Source: Clostridium pasteurianum (GTDB lineage: Bacteria; Bacillota; Clostridia; Clostridiales; Clostridiaceae). Taken from it: a stretch of 64,000 bases of DNA. The position numbers and the translations under genes were made by a program. The notes under the pieces are model-generated. The model worked only from the letters and a program-made list of their open reading frames with translations. It had not been told where the DNA came from and made no database searches. Shown piece after piece: positions 1 through 9,255 of the stretch; the first letter of the stretch is position 1, and every line of letters starts with the position of its first letter. The DNA is taken from assembly GCF_001705235.1 (NCBI RefSeq), contig NZ_MCGV01000001.1:744001-808000 (forward strand), in the 5' to 3' direction.

Positions 1-343
1 CCACCTCATCTAATTTTTCGGTAAAGCTTCCGTCTTTATAAACGCTCAAATCTTTAAGCTCTTTTATATATTTATCAAGTATTTTACTAGCTTGGGAAGT
101 TTCATCTTCCATTAAATATTCTATAGTTTCATCAACTTTAATATTCTTTTTATTACAGATTCCTTTCAAATTACTCATCATAATCTCAGCAGCATGCTTA
201 GTTAATTTTGCTTTGCTGTGTTCTATCTGGCTAATAAGGTTTCTAGTTATTTCACCACCAGCCAAATCATCTTGTCGTACATCATATTTTTCTCTTAAGT
301 TTTTAAGTTTGTTTCCAACTGACAGTATCTCATAACTTCCCAT
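1..343 (-). CDS. XRE-family helix-turn-helix regulator, N-terminal part (runs off the window)
   Basis: The first 114 codons of a gene whose 3' end lies beyond the window edge. It is shorter than the usual ORF cut-off but clear: ATG at 343 is preceded by AAGGAG at 8-nt spacing. Residues about 8-65 form an XRE/Cro-type HTH (VGNKLKNLREKYDVRQDDL, then ITRNLISQIEHSKAKLT), followed by a helical stretch that resembles the start of a C-terminal TPR/ligand domain. Such proteins are cytoplasmic DNA-binding regulators, often answering to a peptide. A consensus-like promoter lies at 394-422. The target genes cannot be told from what is visible. Confidence 0.8.
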   Translation of the reverse strand, partial: MGSYEILSVGNKLKNLREKYDVRQDDLAGGEITRNLISQIEHSKAKLTKHAAEIMMSNLKGICNKKNIKVDETIEYLMEDETSQASKILDKYIKELKDLSVYKDGSFTEKLDEV

Positions 344-393
344 ACTTAAAACTCCTTTATTAACCTTACTTGTAAAATAGTTTGTTTACACTT

Positions 394-422
394 ATTATAA
401 CATATGTTTTATTGTTTGTTAA
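394..422 (-). promoter_or_regulatory. Sigma-A type promoter of the XRE regulator gene
   Basis: Read on the minus strand, TTAACA (positions 422-417) and TATAAT (399-394) are separated by exactly 17 nt, about 50 nt before the start codon. Similar TTTGTTT-type stretches lie on either side, which could be operator half-sites for autoregulation; that part is speculation. Confidence 0.55.
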
Positions 423-513
423 TATAGTATATTTTATCCATTTAAATTAAAATTAATTTTACAATCGAATATGTCATTAACTAAATAATATTCTTAATAT
501 ATAGGAACACAAA

Positions 514-538
514 AAAGAGAGGTCAAAAACCTCTCTTT
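514..538 (-). terminator. Rho-independent terminator downstream of tRNA-Leu
   Basis: A perfect 10-bp stem, AAAGAGAGGT / ACCTCTCTTT, with a 5-nt loop. On the minus strand it runs into a T tract, so it most likely ends the transcript that starts upstream of tRNA-Leu and passes through 545-746. Confidence 0.7.
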
Positions 539-544
539 ACATTC

Positions 545-746
545 AAATATTACTCCAAAATACCGTTACCCTAATTTTGACACCTATCTCTCCGATAGGT
601 GGGTGTCCTCACAGATGCTTCTATCTCATTCAATACCGTAAAAGGATTCACAAGAAGTACATATAATCATCTAAATATTGAACTCCCTTGTTTAAACTGT
701 AGGTTCAAAATAAGAGCTTCACGAATACCTCAGAAAATTATTCAAT
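545..746. other. Unassigned structured-looking intergenic stretch next to tRNA-Leu
   Basis: About 200 nt without a credible gene, less AT-rich than nearby intergenic DNA. It holds a perfect inverted repeat ACCTATC-N5-GATAGGT at 582-600 and an overlapping alternative pairing GACACC/GGTGTC. An open frame across it (599-859, plus) runs straight through the tRNA antisense strand and has no ribosome site, so it is not a gene. It could be a transposon end, a small RNA or the trailer of the tRNA transcript; I cannot decide from sequence alone. Confidence 0.3.
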
Positions 747-830
747 TGGTGCGAAGAACGGGACTTGAACCCGTACGGTATAACCACACGCCCCTCAAAC
801 GTGCGCGTCTGCCAATTCCGCCACCCTCGC
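747..830 (-). tRNA. tRNA-Leu (anticodon GAG)
   Basis: An 84-nt class II tRNA. The acceptor stem GCGAGGG pairs with the 3' strand (with G-U wobbles), the D-arm is GGCGGAATTGGCAGACGC, the anticodon stem CACGT/GCGTG encloses loop TTGAGGG with anticodon GAG, there is a long variable arm, the T-loop is TTCAAGT, and the 3' CCA is encoded. It reads CUC/CUU leucine codons. It stands alone, upstream of the terminator at 514-538. Confidence 0.97.
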
Positions 831-925
831 ATATTTATGCTAAATCAACTGACAAATAAAATTATACTATATAATTTTATTTTGTCAATAAAAAAAATCA
901 GCATAAATATAAAGCTTTACAATTA

Positions 926-1720
926 TCAATTAAGTTTTGTTATCTCTTTTAGCAATTTCTTCACTTGCTTGTTTAAAGAGTATAATCTTACATTTGCCTT
1001 AAGCTTGGCTATAAATAAAGTTTCCTCCACTGGTTTTGTAATAAAATCATCGGCACCAGCATTTAAAATACTTGAAATTGTCTTAGGATTTGTAATACCC
1101 GTAACAGCAATTATAGAAGAATTTATATTATTTCTCTTTATATTCATAATTATATTTTTTCCAAACTCATGATTAAGGACTATATCTACAAGATAAATAT
1201 CATACTTTTTATCAGAATTTAAAAGTTCCCTACCAGTGCTATAGTAATCTACATTTTCAATTCCATATTTATCTAAAATATCTTTGTTTCGCTTAAGTTC
1301 AAATTTACTATCATCTAAAACTGCAATTTTTGCCTTTTTTAAATCATTCATATATTGATCTTCTTGGAAAACAACATCAATATGCTTCGATATTTCATCT
1401 AAAAATACATCCTTAGTTATATAATCAGTAATTCCAAGGTTCATTATCCTCTTCTTATCGCTATCCATTTCATTACTTGTAACTAAAAATATTGGAACTT
1501 CACTGTGCTTACTTAAGTTCACATCAGAAATAAACTTTTCTATCGTATCTCCATCTGCAATAAATGATGTTATGATTAAGCTAATGTGCTCTCTATTAAG
1601 AATCTCTTCTGCCTCGTCAAAACTATCCGTAGCAACATAATAGTAACCCTTTTTGTCCAAAATACCCTTAAGCATTTCTCTAAAAAAATTGTTTTTTTCA
1701 ATATGAAGTACTGTATACAT
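926..1720 (-). CDS. Double-receiver (REC-REC) response-regulator protein without output domain
   Basis: 264 residues made of two CheY-like receivers and nothing else. Receiver 2 (about 130-250) is intact: acidic pair LDDS, phospho-acceptor Asp in YLVDIVL, the Thr of AVTG and the Lys of ITKPVE. Receiver 1 (about 1-118) is degenerate: the acidic pair is replaced (HIEKN) and the acceptor position reads IITSF with no Asp, although TKDV keeps a Lys. This suggests one phosphorylatable domain plus one used for dimerisation or partner binding, acting by protein contact rather than DNA binding. ATG at 1720 follows a GGGGGG ribosome site. No kinase gene is adjacent, so its partner is unknown. Confidence 0.85.
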   Translation of the reverse strand: MYTVLHIEKNNFFREMLKGILDKKGYYYVATDSFDEAEEILNREHISLIITSFIADGDTIEKFISDVNLSKHSEVPIFLVTSNEMDSDKKRIMNLGITDYITKDVFLDEISKHIDVVFQEDQYMNDLKKAKIAVLDDSKFELKRNKDILDKYGIENVDYYSTGRELLNSDKKYDIYLVDIVLNHEFGKNIIMNIKRNNINSSIIAVTGITNPKTISSILNAGADDFITKPVEETLFIAKLKANVRLYSLNKQVKKLLKEITKLN

Positions 1721-1832
1721 AATATTTCCCCCCAGTATTTATTTAAACCTGCCATTGCTATATTATCGTACAGTACTACAATTAAATTTACTTATTTTTA
1801 TCTATACCCGTATATGTTATACAAAATATATT

Positions 1833-2381
1833 CTAATTACCATAAAGTCGTTTATATATTTCATAATCGCTCATTACCTTTTTAACATATTTGCTAGTCT
1901 CACCATATGGTATATAATGAAGTGTCTTTCCATCTTTAGAATTAGCTTTATTATTAAGCCACTTCTTAACGTTACCCCTTCCACCATTATAAGCAGCTAA
2001 AATGAGTGTCTTATCGCCGTTAAACTCATTTGACAGGTCCTTTATATACCAGCATCCTATTTCTATGTTTATCTCAGGATTATACAAGTCATCAGTCTTA
2101 AAATTATTAATTCCCATCTTTTTCGCTGCCCAATCAGCAGTTTCCGGAGTAATCTGCATAAGACCATAGGCACTTTTATTTGATTTTGCATCATTATTAA
2201 AGTCACTTTCTGATCTTATTACAGCTAATACAAAATAAGGATCAATCTTATTTTTAGTTGAATATGTTTTTACATAAGTAAGATACTTAACTGGATAAAA
2301 GTGCTTTAATATGTTTTTTGTATTTAAAGCTATAATTACAACAATTATTATTATAAAAAATGTAAAAAATTTAGACTTCAT
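1833..2381 (-). CDS. Membrane-anchored lytic transglycosylase (SLT domain)
   Basis: 182 residues. An N-terminal hydrophobic segment (about 5-20) is an uncleaved anchor or signal, followed by an SLT/goose-lysozyme-like domain at about 35-175. The family signatures are visible: catalytic Glu in IRSESDF, then GLMQIT and AAYNGG. It should cleave peptidoglycan between MurNAc and GlcNAc outside the membrane, leaving 1,6-anhydro ends, for wall remodelling. The ATG directly abuts the coaE stop codon, so it is translated from the coaE-polA transcript. Length is normal for the short single-domain clostridial type. Confidence 0.92.
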   Translation of the reverse strand: MKSKFFTFFIIIIVVIIALNTKNILKHFYPVKYLTYVKTYSTKNKIDPYFVLAVIRSESDFNNDAKSNKSAYGLMQITPETADWAAKKMGINNFKTDDLYNPEINIEIGCWYIKDLSNEFNGDKTLILAAYNGGRGNVKKWLNNKANSKDGKTLHYIPYGETSKYVKKVMSDYEIYKRLYGN

Positions 2382-2987
2382 TTATTTTTCCTTCATTATG
2401 TTTACAGACTGCCCTATTCTATCAATCTGCTTAATTGTATTTTCAAATGTACCGCTGTTGTCAATTACAAAATCCACGTACTTCTTTTTTTCATCTAGCG
2501 GCATTTGAGAATTAATCCTCAGGATAACTTCATCCTCAGACATATTATCTCTTGCTTTAACTCTCTCTATCTGTGTATTTCTATCCACCCAAACAAGAAT
2601 ATTTATATCCATATCCTTGTAAACATCATTTTCTATAAGTGTTGGTGCATCAAGGACACATACATTTTCATCAAGGCTCTCATAAGTTTTCATAGTTCTT
2701 TCTATATCTTTCTTGATATATGGCATTATAATATTTTCATATTCTTTCCTGTAATTCTCATTACTAAAAATAAAATTTCCAAACTCTCTTCTTTTAAGTG
2801 CACCTGATTCATCAAAAAAGTCATTTCCAAATTTATTTTTTACTGCTGTAACTATCTCTGGATGCTCTTTAATTACACTCTTTGCCACTTGATCCGCATC
2901 TATAACTAAAACTTGCCTTTCTTTAAACATTCTTGAAATTGTGCTCTTTCCGCTGCCAATTCCTCCTGTAAGGCCAATTTTTAACAT
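2382..2987 (-). CDS. coaE: Dephospho-CoA kinase
   Basis: 201 residues, normal length. It phosphorylates the ribose 3'-OH of dephospho-CoA with ATP, the last step of coenzyme A synthesis in the cytoplasm. The Walker A loop [12 protein letters not shown] is at residues 5-16, followed by the family segment VIDADQVAK (near 30) and the lid region around LDAPTLIE. It sits 20 nt downstream of polA and abuts the lytic transglycosylase gene, an arrangement (polA-coaE) common in Firmicutes. Confidence 0.96.
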   Translation of the reverse strand: MLKIGLTGGIGSGKSTISRMFKERQVLVIDADQVAKSVIKEHPEIVTAVKNKFGNDFFDESGALKRREFGNFIFSNENYRKEYENIIMPYIKKDIERTMKTYESLDENVCVLDAPTLIENDVYKDMDINILVWVDRNTQIERVKARDNMSEDEVILRINSQMPLDEKKKYVDFVIDNSGTFENTIKQIDRIGQSVNIMKEK

Positions 2988-3007
2988 ACTCCCACCACCA
3001 AATAAAT

Positions 3008-5623
3008 TTATTTTGCTTCATACCAGGTACTACCTGATTTTATATCGACTTCTAATGGAACTTTAAGCTCCATAGCCTTCTCCATTTCAAATTTTACCAT
3101 ATTCTTTACTGTATCTAGTTCATCTTTATATACATTCAAAATAAGCTCATCATGAACCTGAAGTATAAGTCTACTTTTAAGCTTTAGTTCTTTAATTTTA
3201 TTATAAACATTTACCATAGCAAGCTTTATTAAATCTGCTGCACTTCCCTGTATAGGAGTATTCATTGCAAGTCTTTCACCAAAACTTTTAACCATTTTAT
3301 TGGATGAATTTATTTCAGGAATGGTTCTCCTTCTATTCATTATGGTCGTAACATACATATCCTTTTTAGCTTTTGCAATGGTATCATCTAAATATTTCTT
3401 TACATTTGGATATCTTTCAAAATAAGTTTCAATATACTCTTTAGCTTCCTTCCTTGATACTTTTATATCCTTAGCTAAGCTAAAATCCCCTATTCCATAA
3501 ACAATACCAAAGTTTACTGCTTTTGCATTACTTCGCATTTTAGGTGTAACTTCTCCAATTGGAACCCTGAAAACCTCGGAAGCAGTTTTAGTATGAATAT
3601 CACTGTGATTCTTAAAAGCACTAATTAAATTTTCATCATCAGCAATATGTGCAAGTACCCTAAGCTCTATTTGAGAATAATCCGCTGAAAGTATTATACA
3701 CTCATCATTTTCTGGTACAAAAACCCTTCTTATTTCTCTTCCCATTTCGCTCTTAATTGGTATGTTTTGAAGGTTTGGTTCAGTACTTGAAAGTCTTCCT
3801 GTTGTAGTTACCGTTTGATTAAAGCTTGAATGTATCTTCTCATCAACATCTATAACAGGCTTAAGCCCCTCCACATATGTAGAGTATAATTTTGTAAGAT
3901 GTCTATAGTATATTACTTTTTCAATTATAGGATGTTTATCCAAAAGTTTATCCAAGACTTCCGCATTTGTTGAATAACCAGTTTTAGTCTTTTTTATCAC
4001 AGGTAAATCTAATTTTTCAAAGAGTATTTTACCCAGCTGCTTTGGAGAACTTATATTAAACTCCTCACCTGACATTTCATATATTGCATTCTTAACTTTT
4101 GTTATCTCGCCATTAAATTTCTCACCAATTTGTTCAAGTTTATCTTTTTCAACCTTAAATCCTTCACTTTCCATAGATGCCAGTACCTCTACTAATGGCA
4201 ACTCTACTTTATAGTACAAGTCTTCCATCTCAAGAGCTTCAATTTTATTTTTAAGGTTGTTGTAAATTTTATCCATTATATAGACTTCTTTTATTCTAAT
4301 ATCATTTTCCTCTCCCGTCAAATCCAGTGAGAGCATTTCTTCAGCAGCATCTTTTAAATTGTACTCTTTTTTAGAAGGATTTATGAGGTATTCAGCTATT
4401 GCTGTATCAAATATTATGTTTTTTATCTTTATTTCATTCTTACCAAGTATTGTGTATAACTTTTTAGAATCATGAATTACTTTAGCTATAGTCTCATTTT
4501 CAAAAAACTTCTTCAAATCCTCTAAAGTATCTTCCTTTTTTTCATCCATTATCTTCTTAATTTCAATAAAATATGTGTCTTTATCTGTTTTTATGAACAT
4601 TTTATCTATATAACTTTTAGAATATACATTTCCCTCACCTATAGCATATGTCATGTATATAGTGGTATCTTTAACTCCCAACACAAATTCATGAAACTTA
4701 GAAAATTCATCTATATCTACACTTTTCACATCAATTGTATTTTCTTCGCTTTCTTCATTAAGTTTAGGTATTTTCTCCATTATGTTTCTAAACTCAAGCC
4801 ATCTTAAAAGCTTTTTTGCACCTGGTACGTCAAAATTTTCCTTAGATCTTATATCATCAATATCAATTTCAATAGGAACATTTGTCATTATAGTTGCAAG
4901 TTTTTTACTAAAAACCGCCTGTTCAGCATATTTTTCTAAATTTTCTTTTACCTTATTACCTTTTATGTTATCTATGTTTTCAAGGACATTTTCCACGCTG
5001 CCATATTCATGTATAAGTTTAAAAGCAGTTTTAGGTCCTATTCCTGGAACCCCTGGTATGTTATCCGAATTATCGCCCATAAGTCCTTTTACATCTATGA
5101 ATTGAAGAGGTGTAACTCCAAATTCCTCTATCATTCTTTTTTTATCGTATATTTCTTTTTCCGTCATACCTTTTTTATTTATAACAACTTTAACATTATC
5201 ATCGGAAAGTTGCAGAGCATCCCTGTCTCCAGTAACTATGTATACTTCAATTCCTTTTTCCTTTGCATATGTAGCTAATGTTCCTATAAGATCATCAGCT
5301 TCAAATCCATCTATTTCAAATATATTTATAGCTAATTTTTCAAGCAATTCTTTTAAAATAGGAAACTGCTCACTAAGCTCTGGAGGCATTTTCTTTCTTC
5401 CTGCCTTATAATCTGAATATTCCTTGTGTCTAAAAGTAGGAGCCTTCCTATCAAATGTTGTGACTATGTAATCAGGTTTTATTTCATCTCTCATTTTAAG
5501 CAGCATATTCATAAAACCATATATTGCATTAGTATGGACTCCCTCTGTATTGGTAAGTTCAGGTAAAGCATAAAAAGCTCTATTCATAAGGCTATTACAA
5601 TCTAATATAAGCAGTCTTTCCAT
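3008..5623 (-). CDS. polA: DNA polymerase I
   Basis: 871 residues. Residues about 1-290 are the 5'-3' exonuclease/FEN domain ([43 protein letters not shown]). The middle part (about 300-470) has the 3'-5' exonuclease fold region but lacks the DxE metal motif, so proofreading is probably absent, as in Bacillus Pol I. The C-terminal polymerase carries motif A (ADYSQIELR), motif B ([14 protein letters not shown]) and motif C (QVHDEL, near 820). It fills gaps and removes RNA primers in repair and lagging-strand replication. First gene of the polA-coaE-SLT operon, divergent from the gene at 5778. Confidence 0.97.
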   Translation of the reverse strand: MERLLILDCNSLMNRAFYALPELTNTEGVHTNAIYGFMNMLLKMRDEIKPDYIVTTFDRKAPTFRHKEYSDYKAGRKKMPPELSEQFPILKELLEKLAINIFEIDGFEADDLIGTLATYAKEKGIEVYIVTGDRDALQLSDDNVKVVINKKGMTEKEIYDKKRMIEEFGVTPLQFIDVKGLMGDNSDNIPGVPGIGPKTAFKLIHEYGSVENVLENIDNIKGNKVKENLEKYAEQAVFSKKLATIMTNVPIEIDIDDIRSKENFDVPGAKKLLRWLEFRNIMEKIPKLNEESEENTIDVKSVDIDEFSKFHEFVLGVKDTTIYMTYAIGEGNVYSKSYIDKMFIKTDKDTYFIEIKKIMDEKKEDTLEDLKKFFENETIAKVIHDSKKLYTILGKNEIKIKNIIFDTAIAEYLINPSKKEYNLKDAAEEMLSLDLTGEENDIRIKEVYIMDKIYNNLKNKIEALEMEDLYYKVELPLVEVLASMESEGFKVEKDKLEQIGEKFNGEITKVKNAIYEMSGEEFNISSPKQLGKILFEKLDLPVIKKTKTGYSTNAEVLDKLLDKHPIIEKVIYYRHLTKLYSTYVEGLKPVIDVDEKIHSSFNQTVTTTGRLSSTEPNLQNIPIKSEMGREIRRVFVPENDECIILSADYSQIELRVLAHIADDENLISAFKNHSDIHTKTASEVFRVPIGEVTPKMRSNAKAVNFGIVYGIGDFSLAKDIKVSRKEAKEYIETYFERYPNVKKYLDDTIAKAKKDMYVTTIMNRRRTIPEINSSNKMVKSFGERLAMNTPIQGSAADLIKLAMVNVYNKIKELKLKSRLILQVHDELILNVYKDELDTVKNMVKFEMEKAMELKVPLEVDIKSGSTWYEAK

Positions 5624-5777
5624 TTTATCACTCCTAATTTAATTATCAAATACACAGCTTATTATATCATAACTCCAATTTAATTTATAATAATGTAGGT
5701 TGCAATATTTTATATTAGAAATTACAATATAATAATATGATACCTTTATATATAAAACTTTTAATGGGGTGTGTCAA

Positions 5778-6419
5778 TTGATTAAAAAAAATATAAGTAA
5801 ACTTCTAAGCGAAGAATTTAAAAATAATATTGATAAAATACATAAACTTAAGGATTTAAATAAGGATGCCTTCCCTGCAATAGATGATTCTTTTAAGAGG
5901 TTTTCGGGAATGAGCTCAAGTTTTATAAATTCAGTTTCTATGAAAGACCTTTTAAACTTTCTAAAAACAAATAATATGCCTGATGGAAATAAACTCATAA
6001 TAGTATCAGCACTTTTATTCGAAGAGGGTACTATTTTTGAAGACAATGAAGACAATATATCAGAAGCTTTTTTTAGATATGAAAGGGCCTTCAACTTAAT
6101 ATACACAGTTTTTAATGATGATTTAGACTGCGATATAGAAAATTATACGGCTTTATCAGACACTACTATAGAAAGATTAACTCAATATGAGCTAAGCACG
6201 GAAACCATGGAAAAATTATTCAAGTATTTTAAAATCACTGAAAATTACGCTAAAGCAGATGACTGCCTTTATGAACTAATGAATTCAAGTGATAGCAATA
6301 ATTTTAAGGAAACAGCTATAAACTTTTACCATGAGCTTCTCAGTAAATCAGATGAAGACTTATTAAAAGGAAATCTTAAAAGATCAGAAGTAGAAGAATA
6401 TTTAAAAGAACTAAGCTAA
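5778..6419 (+). CDS. DUF6483-like helical protein of unknown function
   Basis: 213 residues, soluble, acidic, mostly helical, without signal or membrane segment. The C-terminal part (about 150-213) looks like paired helices ending in INFYHELLSKSDEDLL and SEVEEYLKELS, which resembles what I recall of Firmicute DUF6483 proteins; that assignment is from memory. No catalytic motif is visible. I place the start at TTG 5778 because GGGGTG lies 6 nt before it; a GTG at 5769 is also in frame but overlaps that ribosome site. It stands alone, divergent from polA. Function unknown. Confidence 0.75.
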   Translation: MIKKNISKLLSEEFKNNIDKIHKLKDLNKDAFPAIDDSFKRFSGMSSSFINSVSMKDLLNFLKTNNMPDGNKLIIVSALLFEEGTIFEDNEDNISEAFFRYERAFNLIYTVFNDDLDCDIENYTALSDTTIERLTQYELSTETMEKLFKYFKITENYAKADDCLYELMNSSDSNNFKETAINFYHELLSKSDEDLLKGNLKRSEVEEYLKELS

Positions 6420-6451
6420 AGTTCATATTGTAATATCACTGCATAATAATT

Positions 6452-6484
6452 AAGGGGATTAGTTATCTTAAAAACAATCCCCTT
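6452..6484. terminator. Hairpin between convergent genes
   Basis: AAGGGGATT (6452-6460) pairs with AATCCCCTT (6476-6484) around a loop that contains the stop codon of the DUF445 gene. Placed between convergent ends, it may serve both strands; the T tract is weak on each. Confidence 0.45.
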
Positions 6485-7746
6485 ATTGCAGGTGATATAA
6501 ATGGATTATATATGAATTTCATAATAAAAAATAAAATCATACCTGCAAATCCACCAACAACCGATCCATTTATCCTTATCCACTGAAGATCACTTCCAAC
6601 CTTATCATCAATGAATTCATTTAATCTTTTATCATCAAACTCATTAAGTGTATCTCTTATAAATTTTCCTATAACATAATGCTTCTCTTGAAGTAAATTT
6701 ATAACCGTTTTCTGAACATAGTCTTCAATTTTACTTAAGCTTTTTCTATCATCCTTTAACTTTTTAAAGCAATTCACAAAAATCCCGAATAATTTTTCAG
6801 ATATAAAACATCCATAAAGTTCATTTTCCTCAAACTGAATTTTTGACTTTAAAAATAACTTATTCATAATCTTTTCTATACTATCATCGCCAAAGATATT
6901 CTCTTTAATGACTTCCAAATTACCGTCACTAGAATCTAATCTATCTAAAAACCTCATAATGCACTTGTCAATTTCATTTCTATAATAATTTTGAGGCTCG
7001 CTTAATCCCTTCACCTTATGTATAAGCTCTTCATAAAATATTTTGCATGCTTCTCTTGTATTAACACTATCTGAAGCTTCAAAAATAGACAATCCTATTT
7101 TGGCAAAAGTACCTTTAGTATTCTCCTTTTTAACTTTATCTGCAAAATTATATATATAATCCTCTACTTCTGGTTTTTTTAAAACATAAAGCAAGAAGTC
7201 AGAAATAACATTTAAAATTTTTTCCTTATTATTAGTATATATACACTCTGCTATACATTTTATTCTACTGCTGCTGTAAAGCTCATTTAGATACTTTTCT
7301 CTAAGCTTTTTTATTTCTTCTTTTATTTTATTTTTGTCTATTTTATTTACGTATTCATCAATTAGGCTAAAAGCCTTTAAACATATACTCTTCTCATTTT
7401 TTATTATATTTTCAATCAACTTATCTCCAATATTGTTCTTTTCTATCTTCTGCTTTATAGACTCACTACTTAAAAGTTCTTTCTCTACAAAACTAGCTGT
7501 GGCATCAATTATTTTTTCCCTATTTCTAGGTATAAGTGCCGTATGAAATGATACACCAAGTGGTTTTCTATAAAGGGCTGTTATAGCAAACCAATCAGCA
7601 ACTCCTCCTACAAGCCCTGCCTCCATTATAGTAAATAGGAAATCACTATATGCATTATTTAACACGTAATATTTTATTATGAAAGCAATTATAAAACCAA
7701 CTGAAACCATTACAAGAGTTATATTAGCTTTGTTTCTATAATTCAT
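6463..7746 (-). CDS. DUF445 family membrane protein (copy 2)
   Basis: 427 residues. An N-terminal pair of hydrophobic segments (about 8-28 and 38-55) contains the family hallmark GGVADWFAITALYRKP, and the C-terminal end holds RINGSVVGGFAGMILF followed by a last hydrophobic segment; between them is a long charged helical region. Membrane protein of the DUF445 (YheB/YjiN-like) family, whose biochemical role is not established. It follows its paralogue at 7764 by 17 nt with AGGAG before the ATG, so the two form an operon and may form a hetero-oligomer (inference). Confidence 0.88.
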   Translation of the reverse strand: MNYRNKANITLVMVSVGFIIAFIIKYYVLNNAYSDFLFTIMEAGLVGGVADWFAITALYRKPLGVSFHTALIPRNREKIIDATASFVEKELLSSESIKQKIEKNNIGDKLIENIIKNEKSICLKAFSLIDEYVNKIDKNKIKEEIKKLREKYLNELYSSSRIKCIAECIYTNNKEKILNVISDFLLYVLKKPEVEDYIYNFADKVKKENTKGTFAKIGLSIFEASDSVNTREACKIFYEELIHKVKGLSEPQNYYRNEIDKCIMRFLDRLDSSDGNLEVIKENIFGDDSIEKIMNKLFLKSKIQFEENELYGCFISEKLFGIFVNCFKKLKDDRKSLSKIEDYVQKTVINLLQEKHYVIGKFIRDTLNEFDDKRLNEFIDDKVGSDLQWIRINGSVVGGFAGMILFFIMKFIYNPFISPAIRGLFLR

Positions 7747-7763
7747 AATCTCTACTCCTAATA

Positions 7764-8924
7764 TTAAATTAATATTTTTGTAACTATAAATACTAGCATA
7801 CCTACCATCCCTCCAACAACAGAACCATTTATTCTTATAAGTTGAAGGTCATCACCAGCTTTATCATAAGCTAACTTTATTATCTCATCATCATTATATT
7901 TGTTTAAACTTTCACGTACTATACTGCCTATTTCCTTGTGTTTAGAATTAACGAGTTTTTCTATAAAATTGCTTATAAATTCATTCACTACCTTTTTATC
8001 AAGATTATTTACAGCATTTATTATTAACTCGCTAATGTTGTCTTCACTGTATTTTTTATTCCATATCTTACACTCCTTTGGACAGTTTTCACACCTTTTA
8101 GCACAGTCCTTTACTAAAGTTGAAACATCAGGGAAAGAGGATTTATCCTTATTTTTATAAATAGATAGTATGAATTTCTTAACATCTTCCTTATATTCAT
8201 TTTTTCCACTTCTTATACTGTTTAGCTTTTCTATAATTTTATCCTTAACTATATATGGAGCTAATTTCAAATTTCCTTTAAAAACAGCCTTAAGAATAAA
8301 TCCAGTTGTAAGCTTTCTCCTAAGACTATTTCCTTCATATCTTTTTATAGTATCTGTTAAAATCTCATTAATAAATTTTATGGAGAAATCCTCATTTATG
8401 ACTTTCACCATTTCTCCTATAACTAGTTCTACCGCTTTATCATATAACTTACTCTGAATAAAATTATCTAAAGCTTTATTTACATATGCTTCATTTTCAT
8501 ATATATTATCCTTTAAAAATCTTTTAATATCTATTCGAGATATTATATTTTGAAGAACTTCTTTTTTAAGCAGCTTCATATTTAAAATAGCTGAAAAGAA
8601 ATCATAATTTCTTACCTTTTCATTTATTTTTTCTTTACTTAGAAGATCATTTTCAACCATATCCACTATTGTACAAACAAATTTTTCTTTATTATCTCTA
8701 AGTATATCCGTTCTAAATATTTTTTTAGGCCAGTTTATATTAAGTGGCTTTTTAAAAATAGCTGTAACACCAAACCAGTCTGCTATGCCGCCTACAAGAG
8801 CTGCCTCCGATATACTTGAAATAAGACCTCCATAAAAATTGTCCTTAAATGCACTACTTATAAAATAGCATACACCAAAAAAGGTCAACAAACTTGATGC
8901 TTTATATTTATTACTTTTCTTCAT
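7764..8924 (-). CDS. DUF445 family membrane protein (copy 1)
   Basis: 386 residues with the same architecture as its neighbour: N-terminal hydrophobic segments around GGIADWFGVTAIFKKP, a long soluble helical middle and a C-terminal RINGSVVGGMVGMLVF. A Cys-rich patch (CAKRCENCPKECKIWNKK, near residue 285) is absent from copy 2 and could bind a metal or form disulfides. The ATG at 8924 has GAGGT upstream. First gene of the DUF445 pair. Function unknown. Confidence 0.88.
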   Translation of the reverse strand: MKKSNKYKASSLLTFFGVCYFISSAFKDNFYGGLISSISEAALVGGIADWFGVTAIFKKPLNINWPKKIFRTDILRDNKEKFVCTIVDMVENDLLSKEKINEKVRNYDFFSAILNMKLLKKEVLQNIISRIDIKRFLKDNIYENEAYVNKALDNFIQSKLYDKAVELVIGEMVKVINEDFSIKFINEILTDTIKRYEGNSLRRKLTTGFILKAVFKGNLKLAPYIVKDKIIEKLNSIRSGKNEYKEDVKKFILSIYKNKDKSSFPDVSTLVKDCAKRCENCPKECKIWNKKYSEDNISELIINAVNNLDKKVVNEFISNFIEKLVNSKHKEIGSIVRESLNKYNDDEIIKLAYDKAGDDLQLIRINGSVVGGMVGMLVFIVTKILI

Positions 8925-9255
8925 TTTAGTACCTCATAAATCTTAATAAATTTTTTCATTCACAAAACTATGACTAAAATAATATTATATATAAAAACTA
9001 AATATTTAACCTAATATTGTTCCATAAACTTATGTACTTACAATTTTCATAAATGCATAGGTTTAATTTCACGAATAACTATATATACATTATATATTAA
9101 AATTCATGGTTTTTAAAATCATTCTCAGTTGAAATTATTTATTACAATTTTTTCTACTTTTTTTATTGTAATTGTATTGATTTAGTGGCTTTTATACTAT
9201 ATACTATTTATAAGTTTTCTCAATTGAAATAGAAAAAGAATTGGAGAGATTAAAA
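8925..9255. other. AT-rich divergent intergenic region
   Basis: 331 nt between the divergent DUF445 and cation-efflux genes. It must hold both promoters; a TATACT about 60 nt before the transporter start is a plausible -10. Two similar copies of TCTCARTTGAAAT occur near 9122 and 9218, which could be regulator half-sites. I see no RNA gene or ORF. Confidence 0.3.

Noticed and set aside
545-746. TnpB-type omega RNA or IS605 right end
   Set aside because: It looks vaguely like one, but no tnpA/tnpB remains can be read in any frame and I cannot verify the similarity.
599-859. Open frame of 86 codons on the plus strand
   Set aside because: It runs antisense through tRNA-Leu, lacks a ribosome site and contains the typical tRNA-shadow peptide RTGLEPV.
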